Made by a program: the position numbers and the translations under genes
Part shown: positions 60,621 through 64,000 of the stretch, piece after piece
Position numbering within the stretch: the first letter of the stretch is position 1
Layout of the letters: each line of letters starts with the position of its first letter
Assembly (NCBI GenBank): GCA_964245825.1
Contig: CAXTNT010000010.1
Coordinates: 1-64,000, forward strand
Source of the DNA: CAJCIY01 sp964245825
Lineage (GTDB): Bacteria; Actinomycetota; Actinomycetes; Mycobacteriales; CAJCIY01
Length of the DNA stretch: 64,000 nt
Direction: 5' to 3'
Notes under the pieces: generated by a model
Database searches by the model: none
What the model saw: the letters and a program-made list of their open reading frames with translations, nothing else
Told to the model about the DNA's origin: nothing

Positions 60621-61358
60621 ATGACTCAGCCCGACGCGCCCACCGCGACGACCTCGCGCGAACAGGCCCTGGCCGAGTCCTTCGTCTATCTGGCCGACAC
60701 GCTCGTCGACGACTACGACGTGATGGACCTGTTGGACTACCTCGCCGCCGCATGCGTCCGCGTGCTCGGCGCCACCGCGGCCGGCCTGCTGCTCGTGGAC
60801 CAGCGCGGTGGGCTCGGGCTGGCATCGAGTTCGGACGGGGACTCCCGGCTGCTGGAGCTCTACCAGCTGCAGCGCGACCAGGGCCCCTGCCTGGACTGCG
60901 TCCGTGGCCGCGTCGCGGTCAGCAGCCCCGACCTGCGCGCCGACCAGGAACGGTGGCCGCTGTTCGTGCCCGCGGCCCTCACTGCCGGCTTCCGGTCGGT
61001 GGTGGCCGTCCCGATGCAGCTGCGGGCGCAGACCGTCGGCGGCCTGAACCTGTTCAGCGGTCCGGGGGCAGCGCTCGGGCCGGCCGAGCAGCGCCTGGCC
61101 CAGGCCCTCGCGGACGTCGCCACCATCGGGATCCTGCAGCACCGCTCGGCCCATCGCAGCAGCGTGCTCGCGGAACAGCTCCAGCACGCCCTCAACAGCC
61201 GGGTCGTGATCGAGCAGGCGAAGGGCGTCCTGGCCGAACGGCACAACGTCGGGATGAGCGACGCGTACGCGGCCCTGCGGCGCCAGGCCCGCGACCACAA
61301 CCTGAAGATCGCCGACGCGGCCAGCCAGGTGCTGCACGAAGACCCACCCGCGACCTGA
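60621..61358 (+). CDS. GAF-ANTAR transcription antiterminator
   Basis: 245 residues from ATG 60621 (AAGGACGAG upstream). GAF domain (about 25-170: CVRVLGATAAGLLLVDQRG, RSVVAVPMQLRAQTVGGLNLF) and an ANTAR domain at about 185-240 with ALNSRVVIEQAKGVLAE and DAYAALRRQARDHNLKIADAA. ANTAR binds two-hairpin RNA motifs to prevent termination. The target is not evident in the window. Confidence 0.93.
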   Translation: MTQPDAPTATTSREQALAESFVYLADTLVDDYDVMDLLDYLAAACVRVLGATAAGLLLVDQRGGLGLASSSDGDSRLLELYQLQRDQGPCLDCVRGRVAVSSPDLRADQERWPLFVPAALTAGFRSVVAVPMQLRAQTVGGLNLFSGPGAALGPAEQRLAQALADVATIGILQHRSAHRSSVLAEQLQHALNSRVVIEQAKGVLAERHNVGMSDAYAALRRQARDHNLKIADAASQVLHEDPPAT

Positions 61359-61386
61359 TGACGGCGGCGGCGGCGGGACCGGTCGG

Positions 61387-61404
61387 CACCCGCCTGCGCG
61401 GGTG
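61387..61404. terminator. Hairpin between convergent genes
   Basis: CACCCGC (61387-61393) and GCGGGTG (61398-61404) form a perfect 7-bp stem with loop CTGC, between the ANTAR gene and the transcobalamin-like gene. Confidence 0.5.
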
Positions 61405-61460
61405 GGTTCCCGTCTCGGCGACGCTCGCCCCCACCGCGCCCCGGACGGCGATCCAGGGGG

Positions 61461-63008
61461 CTATCTGGTGCTCTTCCGGACGTGCGCCGGCGACTTCGTG
61501 GGGGTGGCGCCGTCACCGAATGCCCAGGCTTCGATGCTGCCGAGCGGAGGCTGGTAGCTGCTGGCACCGACGGTGCTGGCGGTCCAGCCCTTGGCCCCGG
61601 CCACGGCGTGGTAGTACGCCCAGTACGCGTCCGCGGGCGGCGTCCGCGTGCACGACTGCTGGGCGGGTGCGGGGAGGCCCTGGATGCGGCAGACGAACGC
61701 GAGGCCGTACTGCGCGGTTCCGGTAGGGGTGAAGCCCGCGTTCTCCATCGCGGTGAGCCCCGAGGTCTGCGCGCCGACGGCGCACCGGGTCTGCTCGACG
61801 CCGCCGAAGGCGGTGAAGTCCACGGTCACCGTCACGCCGGCGTTCTTCGCGCACGCGCCCGGCGTGCCGGCCTGGGAGCCGGGCTGCGTGCCGGGCTGGG
61901 CGCCGGCCCTGGCGGGGGGCCTCCCCGTCGAGGTGGTGCAGACGGGCGCGGGCAGGCTGGCGGACAGGGTCGACGGCGGCAGCGGCAGCGTCAGGCCGGC
62001 GGCGGCGGGCACGGCCTGCACCGTGGCCAGCACGCTCGGGCTGCGCGAGCCGGGGTAGAAGTACGCGCCTCGGTCGTCGGTTGGGTCGGCGCAGCCGAGC
62101 TGGTAGGACGCCAACGCCTGGTACGCGCCGCCGGGGTCGGCCCCGTCGGCCAGCAGGGCCTGGATCGAGAGCGCCGTCGAGTCCGGGTCCGACGGCTGCC
62201 CCTTCGCGGCGATGTACGGGAAGCCACCGTCGCTGCTGCGTACCTTCGCCAGCGACGCCACGAGCCGGGCGCGCCGCGGGTGCTGGCCGTACGCCGCCAG
62301 GCCCTGCGCGGCCATGCCGGTGCTGTTGGTGTCCGGCCCGGTGAAGGTGTTCGGGTTCGCGGCCGGGCAGCGCACCGACGGGTCGGACCGGTACGAGGTC
62401 CACAGCCCGTTACCGCACTGCTGGGTCGTCAGCCACGTCAGCGAGGTCTGCACGGTGGCCGCCGGGACGCCGGCGGCCTTCAGCGCGGCAAGTGCGACGC
62501 CCTGCCGGAACGCGCCGTCGTAGGTCGGATCGGCGCTGCCGAACAGGCCGGTGTCGGGCCCCGAGGTGCGCGCCGTCGCGAGCAACCTCGCGGTCAGGTC
62601 GTTGACCGGCTTCCGACCCCCGAAGTGGCTGGGGTCGTCCCCGGCCGAGACCGCGGCCATGATCACGTACCCGAGCAGGCCGGGGTCGTCGGTGCCGTCC
62701 GGCTCCTGCAGCGGGGCACCGAGGTTCTGCTTCAGGTACGCGATCGCCTGCGCCGACTGCACGCGGCCGACCCCGGCCGCGTGCAGGCCCAGGACCGCGT
62801 ACGCGGTGTCGCCGAGGTCGGCCGCCCCGAAGGACTCCAGATGACCGCCGCCGGCGGAGATCTCCCGGCCCAGCCAGCCCGCGCCGTAGCTCGCGCCGGT
62901 CTGGTCGGGCGGCGCGACCGCACCCGTCGCCGCGCTGGCCGGCAACGCGAGAAGGGTGGCGGCGCAGGCCACGGACAGGAGCGCGAGAACACTCTTGGCT
63001 GTCGACAC
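61461..63008 (-). CDS. Secreted transcobalamin-like protein
   Basis: 515 residues from GTG 63008 (AGGGGA upstream). Sec signal peptide to about residue 27. Residues about 40-340 form an alpha6/alpha6 toroid like squalene cyclase or prenyltransferase repeats (DTAYAVLGLHAAGVG, GVALAALKAAGVPAAT, NSTGMAAQGLAAYG, STALSIQALLADG). A Pro/Gly/Gln linker (362-388) leads to a C-terminal beta domain of DUF4430 type (VTVTVDFTAFGG, AYWAYYHAVAG). This is the architecture of transcobalamin and intrinsic factor. It is preceded by a cobalamin riboswitch, so cobalamin binding outside the cell is likely. Confidence 0.88.
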   Translation of the reverse strand: MSTAKSVLALLSVACAATLLALPASAATGAVAPPDQTGASYGAGWLGREISAGGGHLESFGAADLGDTAYAVLGLHAAGVGRVQSAQAIAYLKQNLGAPLQEPDGTDDPGLLGYVIMAAVSAGDDPSHFGGRKPVNDLTARLLATARTSGPDTGLFGSADPTYDGAFRQGVALAALKAAGVPAATVQTSLTWLTTQQCGNGLWTSYRSDPSVRCPAANPNTFTGPDTNSTGMAAQGLAAYGQHPRRARLVASLAKVRSSDGGFPYIAAKGQPSDPDSTALSIQALLADGADPGGAYQALASYQLGCADPTDDRGAYFYPGSRSPSVLATVQAVPAAAGLTLPLPPSTLSASLPAPVCTTSTGRPPARAGAQPGTQPGSQAGTPGACAKNAGVTVTVDFTAFGGVEQTRCAVGAQTSGLTAMENAGFTPTGTAQYGLAFVCRIQGLPAPAQQSCTRTPPADAYWAYYHAVAGAKGWTASTVGASSYQPPLGSIEAWAFGDGATPTKSPAHVRKSTR

Positions 63009-63110
63009 CGGATCCCCTGACTCTTGGGGACGGCACCACGGCGACCGACGCGCCGGTGACCCGCCGCGAAGGCTCCGACGCGCAGTCCACGGCGTGTGCT
63101 GGAGCCCGAC

Positions 63111-63228
63111 CCGAGGCAGGCATTCCGACTCGTACGAGGCTCGAGGCCCCGTACCTACGGCTGCGGGTCAGTGCCGGACTCAGACCGGCTTCCCCTGCCT
63201 ACGGATCGTACGAGGCCGGAACGTACAC
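63111..63228 (-). ncRNA. Cobalamin riboswitch
   Basis: On the minus strand the leader reads, in order, AGGCAGGGGAAGCCGGTC, GAGTCCGGCACTGACCCGCA, GCCG, and the B12 box AGTCGGAATGCCTGCC (63130-63115). The opening GGCAGG pairs with the closing CCTGCC, and GCCGG pairs with CCGGC, as in class II cobalamin aptamers. About 100 nt remain to the GTG start for the expression platform. The downstream gene encodes a transcobalamin-like protein, fully consistent. Confidence 0.9.
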
Positions 63229-63300
63229 CACCTCCGGGCGGCAATGGCTCTACGCTCCGGCTGCCCGCCCGACGCGTCCGCACGGAAGGACCACCACGCG

Positions 63301-64000
63301 ATGCCCATGTTCGGCAAGAACGACGGCCAAGGTCAGGCGGCGGCCTGGGAGCCGGACGCGGCCGCCGGCCGACTCGCGGAGACCGCCGGCGCCAGCCCGC
63401 AGGGCGTGTTCACCTCGGACCTGTCGGTCTCGGAGTACGTCCTGCTCGAGGAGGCCGGGTTCGAGCCGTTGGGCTTCGTCGTCGGCTCCTCGATCTACCA
63501 CATCGGGTTGCAGCCCGGCCGGTGGAACCAGAACCAGGAGCTGCGCACCCTGACGCAGGCCATGTACTCGGCCCGCGAGCTGGCGATGGGACGCATGCAG
63601 GCCGAGGCCGAGCACCTCGGTGCCGACGGCGTCGTCGGGGTCGAGCTGCGCATGCAGTCGTACGTCTGGGGTCAGGAAGTCCTGGAGTTCATCGCCACCG
63701 GTACCGCCGTGCGGTCCTTCGACGGCAAGGGCGCGCACCGGACCCCGGCGGGACGTGCCTTCTCCTCGGACCTGTCCGCGCAGGACTTCTACCGGCTGCT
63801 TGCCGCCGGCTCGGTGCCGGTCGCGTTCGTCCTCGGCACCTGCGTCTACCACATCGCCCACCAGGGCGTGCTCCAGTCGCTGCGCCAGGTGGGGAGCAAC
63901 CAGGAGATGGTCACCTTCACGCAGGGGATCTACGAGGCCCGGGAGCTGTCCCTGGCGCGGATGCAGGCCGAGGCGACCGCCGCCGGGGCCACCGGGATCG
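63301..64000 (+). CDS. Tandem YbjQ-type heavy-metal-binding protein, 3' end missing
   Basis: At least 233 residues; the frame is open at the window end. ATG 63301 follows GGAAGGA. Two similar halves of about 120 residues (FTSDLSVSEYVLLEEAGFEPLGFVVGS and FSSDLSAQDFYRLLAAGSVPVAFVLGT) each continue with YSARELAMGRMQAEAEHLGA or YEARELSLARMQAEATAAGA, followed in the first by DGVVGVELRMQ. This is the YbjQ/PF01906 family, pentameric proteins of unknown role. Divergent from the riboswitch gene. Confidence 0.88.
   Translation, partial: MPMFGKNDGQGQAAAWEPDAAAGRLAETAGASPQGVFTSDLSVSEYVLLEEAGFEPLGFVVGSSIYHIGLQPGRWNQNQELRTLTQAMYSARELAMGRMQAEAEHLGADGVVGVELRMQSYVWGQEVLEFIATGTAVRSFDGKGAHRTPAGRAFSSDLSAQDFYRLLAAGSVPVAFVLGTCVYHIAHQGVLQSLRQVGSNQEMVTFTQGIYEARELSLARMQAEATAAGATGI

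Noticed and set aside
1..64000. rRNA, tRNA, insertion sequences, phage genes, CRISPR arrays
   Set aside because: No rRNA-like stretch, cloverleaf, transposase or integrase protein, or regularly spaced repeat was found on either strand by reading; a tRNAscan/ISfinder run was not possible.

Overview
The window is 64 kb of very GC-rich DNA (G/C dominates third codon positions, with many GTG starts) from an actinobacterium. Supporting marks are a class III adenylyl cyclase built like mycobacterial Rv1264, an ANTAR protein, an ECF42 sigma factor with its DGPF partner, a rifampin ADP-ribosyltransferase, SpoIIE-type phosphatases, and many 4-nt ATGA/GTGA gene overlaps. I cannot name the genus. No rRNA, tRNA, insertion sequence, phage gene or CRISPR array was seen, so this looks like ordinary chromosome with one locally duplicated stretch.

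Layout. 1-2.85 kb: a duplicated block with two arr copies (one cut by the window edge), two paralogous secreted 148-aa proteins and a membrane protein. 2.9-13 kb: aldo/keto reductase, STAS protein, two-subunit 3-oxoacid CoA-transferase, EfeO-EfeB without an EfeU permease, a secreted phosphoesterase, an ECF sigma factor and a secreted protein. 13-22.4 kb: methyltransferase, carotenoid oxygenase, a large FAD/NAD(P)-TPR fusion, then cyclase, MscS channel, Ser/Thr-rich anchored protein and cation/proton antiporter. 22.4-32.5 kb: the ECF42/DGPF pair with a recognisable promoter, a lytic transglycosylase, an MFS exporter, an RsbQ/RsbP-like pair, a 630-bp gene-poor gap, DUF2505 and DUF6069-like proteins, a secreted beta-propeller, and an SRPBCC gene broken by an in-frame TGA. 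32.6-48.3 kb: an ATP-dependent DNA ligase, then a dense signalling island (two diguanylate cyclases, a REC-PAS-GGDEF-EAL protein, a Cph1/Rcp1-like kinase-regulator pair, an Ala-rich PAS protein, a 1111-aa hybrid kinase, and a PAS-GAF-SpoIIE phosphatase just past a carotenoid-type oxidoreductase). 48.4-54 kb: glycosyltransferases and a coupled GT4/barrel/GH130 operon. 54-64 kb: fatty acid desaturase, phosphoketolase-acetate kinase, an uncharacterised conserved protein, a GAF-ANTAR protein, a secreted transcobalamin-like protein behind a cobalamin riboswitch, and a YbjQ-type protein running off the end.

How it works together. The recurring theme is environmental sensing and stress response: partner-switching modules (STAS, RsbQ/RsbP, SpoIIE), c-di-GMP and cAMP enzymes, and osmotic/pH devices. 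The observations most worth following are the cobalamin riboswitch in front of a transcobalamin-architecture protein, the ECF42-type promoter in front of the DGPF/ECF42 pair, the TGG-to-TGA break in the SRPBCC gene, the FAD/NAD(P)-TTC38-like fusion, and the 44-residue Ala-rich repeat protein ending in a PAS domain.
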